A stretch of 64,000 bases of DNA, taken from Turritopsis dohrnii (taxonomy: Eukaryota > Cnidaria > Hydrozoa > Anthoathecata > Oceaniidae). A program made the position numbers and the translations under genes. Under the pieces are notes generated by a model that did no database searches, was not told where the DNA came from, and was given only the letters and a program-made list of their open reading frames with translations. Each line of letters starts with the position of its first letter. Positions within the stretch are counted from its first letter, which is position 1. This document shows positions 10,828-23,116 of the stretch, piece after piece. Where the stretch lies: positions 558,001 through 622,000 of the forward strand of contig BQMF02000116.1 of assembly GCA_027922465.2 (NCBI GenBank), given 5' to 3'.

Positions 10828-12123
10828 TATCGACAAATATTTAGTATTTACAGACCTTCCATCTGAAATTGAGATAATGAATCTCATCTTTACTGTGGAG
10901 TTTTTATATAGGTTTTACAGTTGTTTTATGCTTAAAGAAACTTTGAATCACTAGTTTATTTTACAGCTTTGACAAAATACAGTATGTTTTGTTATTTTTA
11001 TTTTTCTGTTAATCCAATATATATACATTGTTTATTCTTGCTTCATATTTTGTTTTGCTTTGTTGTTGTTTTATTTAAAGTTTATAAAGGTTTTTGTCCG
11101 TGCAGCTTCGCTTAGTTTTTTTTCTAATCATTTTGTTAAGTTACCTTCCGTTCAGCATTTAAGGAATATAAAAATTTAAAACTGAATTTTTTCTCTTTGT
11201 CTTCATATAGACATATATAGTTCATATAGTTTTGGCGCAAAAAGATGCACCAAAATAAAACTGCACCAAATTTACAGTGAGCTGATTAAACGTTTTGTTT
11301 ATTAACTCTGAACTTTATCATTTTGTAATTACCTTAAGTGAAGAAGTTTTGGCGCAAAAAATTGCACCAAATTTACAGTGAGCTGTACCAAATATATAAA
11401 TCTTTTCTTCGAAAAACATAAAAATAGTCTAAAATTAGTGTAATTTTTGACCAAGAAGTCCAACTTGCGCCAAATTTAAAATAATCTTGGCTGTGCAAAA
11501 TCAAACCAAAATTTCTTCATTTAGGTATTTTGCCAAACTCATATTTTCATTTGGGCAGTTTCTCTATTTGAGCCTTAAATTGAAATTATTTTCACTTTAA
11601 AAATATAGAATGAAAAGTTTAGAAAGGGTCGTTTACTTTTAGCATTTTGCATGGAATTTTTACTCCATATTTTAAGGTTAATGCTACTAATTTTAGATAA
11701 TATGTGTGGTTCCTTAGTATTTAATCCTAAATTTCAGATGTAAATATTTGCTGCTAGTTATTGTATCATACTTATATAACCATTTCATTTGTTTAGTTGT
11801 CTCTTGTCTGCTTATACCCCTGAGTGTTGACATCTTTTGTCCAATTTTTGAAACTAATGACCTTTCATAACTACCGTTCTACTTAACTTTTTTGACTGAA
11901 GTTTTTATATTAAGCCTGCATAAAAAATTTTCAAATTCAAAAATTTTCGAACAGCAAAATACCAATACCGACAAATAAAAAAACCCATCAAAATACATGC
12001 TAATGGTCTTATTTTGAAAGGTCGGCGTAATAATTTCAGAGACCTCTAACGCCCGCCCTAATATCGCCACTCAAAAAATAATGCCATTTAAGGCCGGTGT
12101 AATAAGGATCGATAAGGTAAATA
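10828..12123. other. AT-rich spacer with short TTTGGCGCAAAAA repeats; no gene
   Basis: Two imperfect copies of TTTGGCGCAAAAA...GCACCAAATTTACAGTGAGCTG (about 11228-11284 and 11344-11395) and a degenerate third near 11466. No coding signal seen. Confidence 0.5.
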
Positions 12124-12360
12124 CACCTTTCCCGTAATTGATTGCGCAATACTTTTTACCATACTCAGCCTCGTTTTCGCAAAGGTTGATATGGTAACAG
12201 AATGGCACGGGACTCATTTCAGTAATGAGCAATTAGTGTTATGATTGTGATAGTGTTAATGATTGAGCACGGGAGATTCGGTTGTCATGGTATAGCATAT
12301 TGAAAACGAGGTAGAGCATGATATGATAAAAATATTGCGCAATCAATTACGGGAAAGGTG
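12124..12360. mobile_element. MITE, 237 bp, TA-flanked
   Basis: Inverted ends CACCTTTCCCGTAATTGATT (continuing GCGCAATA) at both sides, each flanked by TA. Non-coding. Confidence 0.85.
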
Positions 12361-12395
12361 TATTAAAGTTCTGAAACATTTGTAAGTTTCAAATA

Positions 12396-12830
12396 CCGTA
12401 TTCTCTCTAATAAGCGCCCGGGCGCTTATAATTTTTTTTAGAAATTAGGGGGGCGCTTATTAGAGAGGGGCGCCAATTGGAGAGGGGCGCTTATAAAAAA
12501 ATTTTAAAATGGTCATGCTAGCTGTGAACGAGGCATTGCTTTTTTTCCATAAAAGAGTAAAAACAACTGTATTTTTCATGGCAACGAAATAAGATTTTGT
12601 ACTTATAACTTAAATTTAGACATCACAAAAACATAGCCTTCCGTTTCTATAACAGAATATTCGTGTTTGGTTCAAAGTTCTAATTACCGTCCGGGCGCTT
12701 ATAAATTTCTGAGTAATGTCTAGTCACTCTATAAGCGCCCGGACGCTTATTGGAGAGGGGCGCTTATAAAAATATTTTTGACTAGAAGGGGGCGCTTATT
12801 AGAGAGGGGCGCTAGTTAGAGAGAAAACGG
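12396..12830. mobile_element. MITE, GCGCCCCTCTC family
   Basis: Ends CCGT(A/T)TTCTCTCTAA...GCGC inverted and TA-flanked. Subterminal arrays of GAGAGGGGCGCTTATAAAAA. Internal sequence around 12540-12650 is the inverse of 10580-10720, so this is a second copy of the outer 9626-10827 family, without the nested insertion. Confidence 0.85.
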
Positions 12831-13693
12831 TATGCAGATTTTACCTTTTGGGAATGCATAGTTCAACGAATTAAGAGTTGTCAATTTATATAAGCGTTCA
12901 CCCTTCAAGATTGAACATTTTAAAGCATGACCCAGCATGGTTGGGGGGAGGTTTACCTAACCTACTTTTCCGCGAGTGAGAAGAAAAAGCATAAGCGTAT
13001 TTTTCGACGCAATTCCAACACATAAATTTGTTATTATATCACATTTTATTTTAAAATTTCGAATTAAAATATCTACAAATAACCCTTAGTTTTCACGCTC
13101 CTCGGCCTGTCTCAGATGTCTACAAACTCTAGAAATGTAGAGTAAAAGTATATAATACAGTTAAAATGAAAAAACATAGCAAAATAAAAAACACCTATTC
13201 TTCAGGCAGTAAAGCTTAAAGTCGTGACCTGTTGCAGCCATGCGGCTTGTTTTAATTATAAACAAGATGCCCTTGCAGGCATAAGGATTTCTGCAAAACC
13301 AGCTGAAGCATGAAACCCTAAAAATCTATGAAAGCATCAATGATAAATACTATAGATCCAAAAAATATGAAAGCTCCTCTTTCCTGTTAAGCGTTTTGAA
13401 CACTTTACACACAAACGTTAAAACAAGATTTTATACTACTTTTATGGTTATGGAGAGACTATTGCTTAATAAATGAAAGTTTAAGTATCAAAATGAAAGT
13501 AGTTTTTTCTTGAAAACAAACATATGATATACTGTAGATCAAAAATAGATAAGACAAAAATACTTTTAAAAAGTGTGAATAAGGCTTAACTAAAAACAAC
13601 ATAAGCTATTACATACAAAGAAAAGAAAGGTGCGAATCGTAACCATGGATACGCGATTTATATGACAGTTTTTTAAAAAAAGAATCTATGTAT
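12831..13693. other. Spacer with repeat fragments; no gene
   Basis: 13262-13330 matches the start of the tandem-array family (ACAAGATGCCCTTGCAGG). 13560-13655 matches part of the repeat R seen at 24828 and 36077. Otherwise nothing recognised. Confidence 0.5.
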
Positions 13694-15590
13694 TGATTGA
13701 TTGATTGATATATTTTTAGTTAAGAAACATTACAAGTCCGTAACTGTTAAAAAATTTTCAATTAAAAGTCTTTATCATATATATAGTAGATATAAGAATG
13801 TTTACATAAACTATCTGAAATATAGATCGTCCTTGTACATATTGTTTCAAGTAACACAGGAAGCTCGTAGAAGATCATGAATGATCTTATCGCCGAGAGC
13901 CGAGTGATTACACAGCGTAAATGTTACAATCTTACAATTTTATCAAACTGTTAAAAGGGAATAAGTATGTAACTAGACTTGACTTGAAAATTGATCAAAA
14001 ATATTGAAGGATATTTTCAAATTTGATTGTTTTTAATAATTTCTTAAATTGAGGAACATATTCAATATCTGAAAGAATATTCGATGATGAAACGAGAGCA
14101 TTCCACAAGTGTGGTCCACGATATGAAATATTAAATTGACTGAGCTTATTTTTGAACATCGGCTTAAGCAAAATTCTTGAATTTCGAGTTGTATATTTGT
14201 TTTGGGGTTTGAGTGTGTAAAGACTATGAAAAACAGATGGCGATTGCTTCGTTTTGCACTTTAACATAAAAATTAGAGTTTGGAAGATGTTTAGTTCGTA
14301 TAGTGTTGGTATGAAGGATTCTGCAAAGAGAGGCTTTGTATGAGTAAAACGATCTTTATTGTGTATAACTCTGATGGCATGCTTCTGACGTTGGAAAAGA
14401 GATGTTAGTTTACTTTTTTGTGTGCTAGCCCATATGACATTTGCATAGCTTAAGTGACTATGTACAAAAGAATAATAAAGTTGCTTTAATAGATGTTTGT
14501 TCAAAATGGTTTTAGCTTTATATAATGCCCCAATTCCTTTGGATACTTTTGAGTGCACGTACTCAATTTGATTCGTCCATGTCAGATTTTCATCTACGTA
14601 AATTCCAAGGAACTTTGTGACTGTTTGTCTGGTTATTTTTGTGTTATTTATTTCTAATAGTGGAAGATTTAGTTCTATTGTATTTTTTTTCTTGGAAGTA
14701 TGGAAAAGTGTAAAGTTTGTTTTCTTAGCATTTAAAGATAATTTATTTACCTGAAACCACAACGCTACATTTTTTAATTCTTTGTTCATGTTATTAAAAA
14801 GTTTAGGAATATCATTGTCTGAAAGGAACAGATTTGTATCGTCAGCAAACATAACTGGTTTCAGTATTGACGAACAGTTTACAAAATCGTTTACATATAT
14901 CAAAAATAGTAAAGGACCTAATATTGAACCCTGGGGTACTCCGCATGTCATATTTAATGCTTTAGTGATGTTATTGCTGCCATAAGTCACATGTTGTCTT
15001 CGATTTGTAAGGTAATTTTTCAAAATATTGTATGAATTTCCTCTGATGCCATAGTATTTAAGTTTTTTAAGCAAAATTTTATAATCAACTGTGTCAAATG
15101 CTTTTGACAAATCAATGAATATTCCTAGTGTATATTTTCCATTGTTAAAAGATTCAGTGATGTCATTAACCAGTTGAAGTATTGCATGCTCTGTAGATAC
15201 ATTTTTCTGAAATCCAAATTGTTTATGGAAGAGTAAATCTTTTGAGGTTAGATGATCGTAAATTCTGTTATATAGGATTCTTTCTAGAATCTTTGAAAAA
15301 GCTGGCAGTACAGATATAGGTCTATAGTTGTTTATAGTTGTTTTGTCACCTGTTTTGAAGCTAGGTATAATTTTTGCTATCTTTAAGGGCTCGGGAAAAA
15401 CTCCTTCGTTGAAGCAATTTTTGAAAATATTATATAATGGCTTCCTTATCTGTTCATACACGTCTAAAATTATATCACCACTTATGCCATCGATCCCAGT
15501 TGCCTTGTTTCTACTTAAGCTCTTATAGGCAAGTTCAAATTCGTGAAGAGTAATTTCTTTGCGAAGCATTTAAAAATTTTACCTTTTAAA
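13694..15590 (-). mobile_element. 5'-truncated non-LTR retrotransposon (CR1/L2/Jockey-like), copy 1
   Basis: Carries the RT ORF 13995-15569 and a 300-bp 3' UTR that ends in an (ATCA)n-type microsatellite tail at about 13694-13712, as is typical of CR1/L2/RTEX 3' ends. The endonuclease region is missing. Confidence 0.85.
13995..15569 (-). CDS. LINE reverse transcriptase, intact 524-aa C-terminal portion
   Basis: RT motifs in order: NKATGIDGISGDII (about 20-33), NYRPISVLPAFSKILERIL (about 80-98), FGFQKNVSTEHAIL (motif 2a), IFIDLSKAFDTVDY (motif A), CGVPQGSILGPLLFLIYVND (motif B) and VMFADDTNLF (catalytic FADD, about 240-249). A thumb and C-terminal region with SYANVIWASTQKSKL and FNISYRGPHLWNAL follows. 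The reaction is RNA-templated DNA synthesis at a nicked target. The frame is uninterrupted, but an in-frame stop precedes the ATG and the APE endonuclease is absent, so the copy is 5'-truncated and not autonomous. It is closely related to the split copy at 54.5-59.75 kb. Confidence 0.93.
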   Translation of the reverse strand: MLRKEITLHEFELAYKSLSRNKATGIDGISGDIILDVYEQIRKPLYNIFKNCFNEGVFPEPLKIAKIIPSFKTGDKTTINNYRPISVLPAFSKILERILYNRIYDHLTSKDLLFHKQFGFQKNVSTEHAILQLVNDITESFNNGKYTLGIFIDLSKAFDTVDYKILLKKLKYYGIRGNSYNILKNYLTNRRQHVTYGSNNITKALNMTCGVPQGSILGPLLFLIYVNDFVNCSSILKPVMFADDTNLFLSDNDIPKLFNNMNKELKNVALWFQVNKLSLNAKKTNFTLFHTSKKKNTIELNLPLLEINNTKITRQTVTKFLGIYVDENLTWTNQIEYVHSKVSKGIGALYKAKTILNKHLLKQLYYSFVHSHLSYANVIWASTQKSKLTSLFQRQKHAIRVIHNKDRFTHTKPLFAESFIPTLYELNIFQTLIFMLKCKTKQSPSVFHSLYTLKPQNKYTTRNSRILLKPMFKNKLSQFNISYRGPHLWNALVSSSNILSDIEYVPQFKKLLKTIKFENILQYF

Positions 15591-15654
15591 AGTTTAACTA
15601 TGAGTCACTTCGATGAATTTTTGTATTTCTCAAGCTTGCCTCAAAGCTTTGCTT

Positions 15655-15735
15655 GGTCAGCTAGGATTATCTAGGATAAGCTAGGATAGGCTAGGAAGCT
15701 AGGGTAAGATAGGATCAGCTAGGATCAGCTAGAGG
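15655..15735. repeat. AGCTAGGAT minisatellite
   Basis: About eight imperfect tandem copies of (A)GCTAGGATA/AGCTAGGATC. Confidence 0.75.
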
Positions 15736-16049
15736 CTTGCTGACAAACCTCACACAGACCTCACTTTTACTCCGATGTACCCAGATATAAGCCTACAATT
15801 AAGCAAATGGGAAGATAAAAAAGCACTAAGAAGAAAGCTTACCAAAAGATAGAAGTTTCAAATACCGATGTTAGAAAAGAAAGTTTTCGATTTCTGTATT
15901 ACCGCAATTACAACCAGTCGCCAGAAGTTTCTCGTGGAAGAAACTTCGTGCTACGAAAAAATGGCTTCACGCATAGATGTAATGAATCCATGTAGGCGCA
16001 CGCACGAAATTTCAAAAAACCGCTAGGTTTGGACAGCAGAAGAAAAAAA

Positions 16050-17310
16050 ACAAGATGCCCTACCGGGCAGAAGGATTTCTGCAAGCTTTGCTGCTGAAAA
16101 TGCCACAAAAATGCAACACTAGCACACTAGTTCTACAAAACTAAGACAGTCACATCATTCAGCTCGAGAAGCATCAGCATTAAATAAACAAAAATATTAA
16201 TGCGACTGACAATGTTCGTCAAGAAAGTCAGCCTACCATAACATAAAAAAGGGGCTTTTCTTTATGCTATCGCGGAGATCATTTATGAAGATCTGTTTTT
16301 TTTTGTACGAATAAGCTGAATGATTGTTACTGGATATTTGCCACCCACGTACTCCAAAAATGTGCATCGACACAATACGAAACTTTAATTTAACCACATT
16401 AAATATAACGAATCCTATAAAAAGATTGTGTATACTGGCGGTAACCAACATATCGTTTGGGCAGCACAAACTAATATATAAAGTTTCTATATTGATCTCC
16501 TCAGAATGAAAAATATAAATATCACAATAATAATTACTTAGAAATTAAAGCTCATATCTAATGTAAAAGTTAAAAAAAATACAAAATACGTAGGGAGAAA
16601 AGAGATAAGCTGATATAGCCAGAATACATCCAAAAATTGCTACTAAATATAGTATAAATAGCTGTATAAAGTGCATATGTTGGTGATGTTGGGGAGGAGC
16701 TGAAAGGAAGCTAAGCTGAGCTTTAAAAATCCAAAAGCTTCTAAAAATTGACTTCAAACATGCATACACATACAAAATACACGAAGGTCTTTCATATTTA
16801 AAAAGGCTTGGAGCAAAAATAAAACAAGAAATACCTTTTCTTCCACACACCATGTATTGGCACTGTTTTCATATTTTAAACTTCAAGAAAACTTCTTTCA
16901 AAAAACAGAATAACCACACTGTAATTTAATTTTGTGAACATGATAAGTTCCCAACAGTAATGCAATTCTTTATATAAAATTATAAGCTGTATTAACTTCT
17001 TTTAAAGCCATATTTCCATCAAAGAAACTTTTAGCAAACGACACACGTTCTTTCGCTGCCATTTTAAAACGTTTTGTGGACGATCACATGGCATGGCGAA
17101 AATCAGCCAAGAAACTATCGCTATTGAAGCTAAGGTGGCTATATTAGCACCCTTTCGTAGAAATCGGGCATTATGCACCAATCACGATTGAGACGGCTTT
17201 TTTATGAACCAATGAAATTGGAGAAACAAATATGACTAGGTTTGGACAGTAAGATGAAAAAAAAAAAACAAAGACGATCGTAAAGTATTTCTTGCTTACG
17301 CAGAAATCCA
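16050..17310. repeat. Array unit A1 (1261 bp)
   Basis: Begins ACAAGATGCCCTACCGGGCA, where TGCCC/GGGCA can form a perfect 5-bp stem. It ends with one copy of GATCGTAAAGTATTTCTTGC plus TTACGCAGAAATCC, directly joined to the next unit. Confidence 0.85.
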
Positions 17311-18532
17311 ACAAGATGCCCTACCGGGCAGAAGGATTTCTGCAAGCTTTGCTGCTGAAAATGCCACAAAAATGCAACACTAGCACACTAGTCCTGCAAA
17401 GCTAAGACAGTCACATCATTGACCTTGAGAAGCATCAGCATTAAATAAACAAAAATATTGATGCGACTGACAATGTTCGTCAAGAAAGTCAGCCTACCAT
17501 AACATAAAAAAAGGGCTTTTCTTTATGCTATCGCGGAGATCATTTATGAAGATCTGTTTTTTTGTACGAATAAGCTGAATGATTGTTACTGGATATTTGC
17601 CACCCACGTACTCCAAAAAAGTGCATCGACACAATACGAAACTTTAATTTAACCACATTAAATATAACGAATCCTATAAAAAGATTGTGTATACTGGCGG
17701 TAACCAACATATCGTTTGGGCAGCACCAAACTAATATATAAAGTTTCTATATTGATCTCCTCAGAATGAAAAATATAAATATCACAATAATAATTACTAA
17801 GAAACTAAAGCTCATATCTAATCTAAAAGTTAAAAAAAATACAACATACGTAGGGAGAAAAGAGATAAGCTGATATAGCCAGAATACATCCAAAAATTGC
17901 TACTAAATATGGTATAAATAGCTGTATAAAGTGCATATGTTTGTGATGTTGGGGAGGAGCTGAAAGGAAGCTAAGCTGAGCTTTAAAAATCCAAAAGCTT
18001 CTAAAAATTGACTTCAAACATGCATACACATACAAAATACACGAAGGTCTTTCATATTTAAAAAGGCTTGGAGCAAAAATAAAACAAGAAATACCTTTTC
18101 TTCCACACACCATGTATTGGCACTGTTTTCATATTTTAAACTTCAAGAAAACTTCTTTCAACAAACAGAATAACCACACTGTAATTTAATTTTGTGAACA
18201 TGATAAGTTCCCAACAGTAATGCAATTCTTTATATAAAATTATAAGCTGTATTAACTTCTTTTAAAGCCATATTTCCATCAAAGAAACTTTTAGCAAACT
18301 ACACACGTTCTTTCGCTGCCATTTTTAAAACGTTTTGTGGACGATCACATGGCATGGCGAAAATCAGCCAATAAACTATCGCTATTTAAGTGGAGGTGGC
18401 TAAATTAGCACCCTTTCGTAGAAATCGGGCATTATGCACCAATCACGATTGAGACGGCTTTTTTATGAACCAATCAAATTGGAGAAACAAATATGCGTAG
18501 GTTTGGACAGTAAGATGAAAAAAAACAAAAAA
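17311..18532. repeat. Array unit A2 (1222 bp)
   Basis: Near-identical to A1 by eye, with scattered substitutions and small indels. Lacks the TTTCTTGCTTACGCAG end motif. A 96-102 aa open frame on the minus strand (17823-18113; 16545-16853 in A1) is shared but has no recognisable domain. Confidence 0.85.
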
Positions 18533-20090
18533 ACAAGATGCCCTTGCAGGCATAAGGATTTCTGCAAAATCAGCTGAAGTATGAAAAAAGAAAGACTATG
18601 ACATTCTTGAAATTTAAGAAAAGTTTAATCCGCAATATATATTTATGAAATTTCTGATCATGTACTCCCCAAAAATCTGGAAAAAACATAATTGTCACTA
18701 TGCAAAACTTTATCTGAATGACAAGTTCTTTATTTTGGTGGTACGAAATGATATTAAGGATTCAGTGATCAATTCAGATAAGACAATGAGTATGCACGTA
18801 AGTCATTGTAAATGTTATGAATTTAATACGTCTTGTCAATCTTCCTAACAGAATTCCTAATTCAGAAGGAGAAAAAGGAAAGCATAGATTTTAATGATAC
18901 GAAATACATCTATATACATACAAAATCAACATACATAACTGAAAACAGAAATTTGTGCTTTAATTTGAGTAACAATATGTCATTGCCATCTTTTTAATTT
19001 AAAAGCATGCATTACCAGAACTAAATTTCATGAAAAGATTATAAAAGTTTATTCAGAAACTTAAAAAACAATAAATTTTTAATTACGTATACACGCCAGG
19101 GCATCATGAAAGCATAACTGACACAATACGAACCTTACATTAACTTCTAATAAACTTAATGAACAAAATAACATCAAATTCATATGCTTTCAGATATCAC
19201 AGTGATTACGTATGTACGGTCAATCTTCCTAATTACGAAAAGACTTCCCAAACACAAAAAGTAAACAAAGATTAGGATTATGAAAAATATGACCTAAACT
19301 TAGCTACCAAAATTAGCAAACATAACTGAAAACAGAAATTTGCGTTAAAAGATGTCCAGTATTTAGAATTTACAGACAATCAAGGTAAGTTTCAATTTGC
19401 TATCATAAAAAGTAAGTCCCCATTCCTAATTCAGTAATTGATAATACAGCCAAGAACTATACAAGTATATAATAGGCTAAAATAGCTAGAGAAACATCAA
19501 ACATAAAATGAGATGCACAGCCACAGACAGAGGGTAACAAGACATTCCTTGCATGTTGTTGGAGCTGAAGAGGAAACTGAGCTGAGCTGTATGTATCCAG
19601 AGCTTAAAAAGCACTACAGCCCACACATGAAACAAACAGTATTTTGCATCTAGAAAGGCTTAAAAAAATCGCAGACATTTTGCAAAACATAAACGCTGCA
19701 CACACTGTTTTCACAAAACATTGAGAACTTGTTTTTAGAAAAGAATGAACGTAGTAGAATCATTGCAAGATAATTATAAATTTCTACCTTTTACTTTCGG
19801 TTTTGAAAGTGCAAATCTTCTTACTTTTGGAAATTTAAGGTTTCTTCGGTCACGCTGTGGTATACCATTATGCGAACGGCGTGCAAATGTAAAGTCGAAA
19901 AATACCCGGATGATCACATGGCGGAAATAATCAAGCCAATAAACTAAGCGCTATTAAAGTTTATTAGCACCCTTTCGTAATAGTGGCGCTCTATACACCA
20001 ATGAATTTTGAGTCGGCGGCTGTATGAACCAATGAACTTCGAGATAAAAAAATCGCTAGGTTTGGACAGTAAGATGAAAAAAAACTAAGA
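18533..20090. repeat. Array unit B1 (1558 bp)
   Basis: Begins ACAAGATGCCCTTGCAGG. It is the most diverged of the four B units and has a longer 3' part. It contains a 67-aa open frame (18645-18848) shared with the other B units; the high DNA identity between units explains its preservation. Confidence 0.85.
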
Positions 20091-21604
20091 ACAAGATGCC
20101 CTTGCAGGCATAAGGATTTCTGCAAAATCAGCTGAAGTATGAAAAAAGAAAGACTATGACATTCTTGAAATTTAAGAAAAGTTTAATCCGCAATATATAT
20201 TTATGAAATTTCTGATCATGAACTCCCCAAAAATCTGGAAAAAACATAATTGTCACTATGCAAAACTTTATCTGAATGACAAGTTCTTTATTTTGGTGGT
20301 ACGAAATGATATTAAGGATTCAGTGATCAATTCAGATAAGACAATGAGTATGCACGTAAGTCATTGTAAATGTTATGAATTTAATACGTCTTGTCAATCT
20401 TCCTAACAGAATTCCTAATTCAGAAGAAGAAAAAGGAAAGCATAGATTTTAATGATACGAAATACACCTATATACATACAAAATCAACATACATAACTGA
20501 AAACAGAAATTTGTGCTTTAATTTGAGTAACAATATGTCATTGCCATCTTTTTAATTTAACAGCATGCATTACCAGAACTAAATTTCATGAAAAGATTAT
20601 AAAAATTTATTCAGAAACTTAAAAAACAATAAATTTTTAATTACGTATACACGCCAGGGCATCATGAAAGCATAACTGACACAATACGAACCTTACATTA
20701 ACTTCTAATAAACTTAATGAACAAAATAACATCAAATTCATATGCTTTCAGATATCACAGTGATTACGTATGTACGGTCAATCTTCATAATTACGAAAAG
20801 ACTTCCCAAACACAAAAAGTAAACAAAGATTAGGATTATGAAAAATATGACCTAAACTTAGCTACCAAAATTAGCAAACATAACTGAAAACAGAAATTTG
20901 CGTTAAAAGATGTCCAGTATTTAGAATTTACAGACAATCAAGGTAAGTTTCAATTTGCTATCGTAAATAGTAAGTCCCCATTCCTAATTCAGGACATTGA
21001 TAATACAGCCAAGAACTATACAAGTATATAATAGGCTAAAAAATAGCTAGAGAAACATCAAACATAAAATGAGATGCACAGCGACAGACAGAGGGTAACA
21101 AGACATTCCTTGTATGTTGTTGGAGCTGAAGAGGAAACTGAGCTGAGCTGTATGTATCCAGAGCTTAAAAAGCACTAAGCCCACACATGAAACAAACAGT
21201 ATTTTGCATCTAGAAAGGCTTAAAAGAATCGCAGACATTTTGCAAAACATAAAAGCTGCACACACTGTTTTCACAAAACATTGAGAACTTGTTTTTAGAA
21301 AAGAATGAACGTAGTAGAATCATTGCAAGATAATTATAAATTTCTACCCTTTATTTTCGGTTTTGGAAGTGCAAATCTTCTTACTTTTGGAAATTTAAGG
21401 TTTCTTCGGTCACGCTGTGGTATACCATTATGCGAACACGGCGTGCAAATGTAAAGTCGAAAAATACCCGGATGATCACATGGCGGAAATAATCAAGCCA
21501 ATAAACTAAGCGTTATTAAAGTTTATTAGCACCCTTTCGTAATATGCACCAATGAAAATTTAGACGGCGGAAAAAATCGCTAGGTTTGGACAGTAAGATG
21601 AAAA
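20091..21604. repeat. Array unit B2 (1514 bp)
   Basis: Tandem to B1 and near-identical to B3 and B4. The shared open frame is at 20203-20406. Confidence 0.88.
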
Positions 21605-23116
21605 ACAAGATGCCCTTGCAGGCATAAGGATTTCTGCAAAATCAGCTGAAGTATGAAAAAAGAAAGACTATGACATTCTTGAAATTTAAGAAAAGTTTAA
21701 TCCGCAATATATATTTATGAAATTTCTGATCATGAACTCCCCAAAAATCTGGAAAAAACATAATTGTCACTATGCAAAACTTTATCTGAATGACAAGTTC
21801 TTTATTTTGGTGGTACGAAATGATATTAAGGATTCAGTGATCAATTCAGATAAGACAATGAGTATGCACGTAAGTCATTGTAAATGTTATGAATTTAATA
21901 CGTCTTGTCAATCTTCCTAACAGAATTCCTAATTCAGAAGAAGAAAAAGGAAAGCATAGATTTTAATGATACGAAATACACCTATATACATACAAAATCA
22001 ACATACATAACTGAAAACAGAAATTTGTGCTTTAATTTGAGTATCAATATGTCATTGCCATCTTTTTAATTTAACAGCATGCATTACCAGAACTAAATTT
22101 CATGAAAAGATTATAAAAATTTATTCAGAAACTTAAAAAACAATAAATTTTTAATTACGTATACACGCCAGGGCATCATGAAAGCATAACTGACACAATA
22201 CGAACCTTACATTAACTTCTAATAAACTTAATGAACAAAATAACATCAAATTCATATGCTTTCAGATATCACAGTGATTACGTATGTACGGTCAATCTTC
22301 ATAATTACGAAAAGACTTCCCAAACACAAAAAGTAAACAAAGATTAGGATTATGAAAAATATGACCTAAACTTAGCTACCAAAATTAGCAAACATAACTG
22401 AAAACAGAAATTTGCGTTAAAAGATGTCCAGTATTTAGAATTTACAGACAATCAAGGTAAGTTTCAATTTGCTATCGTAAATAGTAAGTCCCCATTCCTA
22501 ATTCAGTAATTGATAATACAGCCAAGAACTATACAAGTATATAATAGGCTAAAATAGCTAGAGAAACATCAAACATAAAATGAGATGCACAGCCACAGAC
22601 AGAGGGTAACAAGACATTCCTTGTATGTTGTTGGAGCTGAAGAGGAAACTGAGCTGAGCTGTATGTATCCAGAGCTTAAAAAGCACTACAGCCCATACAT
22701 GAAACAAACAGTATTTTGCATCTAGAAAGGCTTAAAAGAATCGCAGACATTTTGCAAAACATAAAAGCTGCACACACTGTTTTCACAAAACATTGAGAAC
22801 TTGTTTTTAGAAAAGAATGAACGTAGTAGAATCATTGCAAGATAATTATAAATTTCTACCCTTTATTTTCGGTTTTGGAAGTGCAAATCTTCTTACTTTT
22901 GGAAATTTAAGGTTTCTTCGGTCACGCTGTGGTATACCATTATGCGAACACGGCGTGCAAATGTAAAGTCGAAAAATACCCGGATGATCACATGGCGGAA
23001 ATAATCAAGCCAATAAACTAAGCGTTATTAAAGTTTATTAGCACCCTTTCGTAATATGCACCAATGAAAATTTAGACGGCGGAAAAAATCGCTAGGTTTG
23101 GACAGTAAGATGAAAA
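21605..23116. repeat. Array unit B3 (1512 bp)
   Basis: Differs from B4 by only a handful of bases by eye (for example GTATCAATATG versus GTAACAATATG), implying very recent duplication or homogenisation. Confidence 0.9.

Noticed and set aside
18645..18848. 67-aa protein conserved in four tandem copies (also 20203, 21717, 23229)
   Set aside because: The units are near-identical along their whole length, so the frame is preserved passively; no domain, and flanking DNA is equally conserved.
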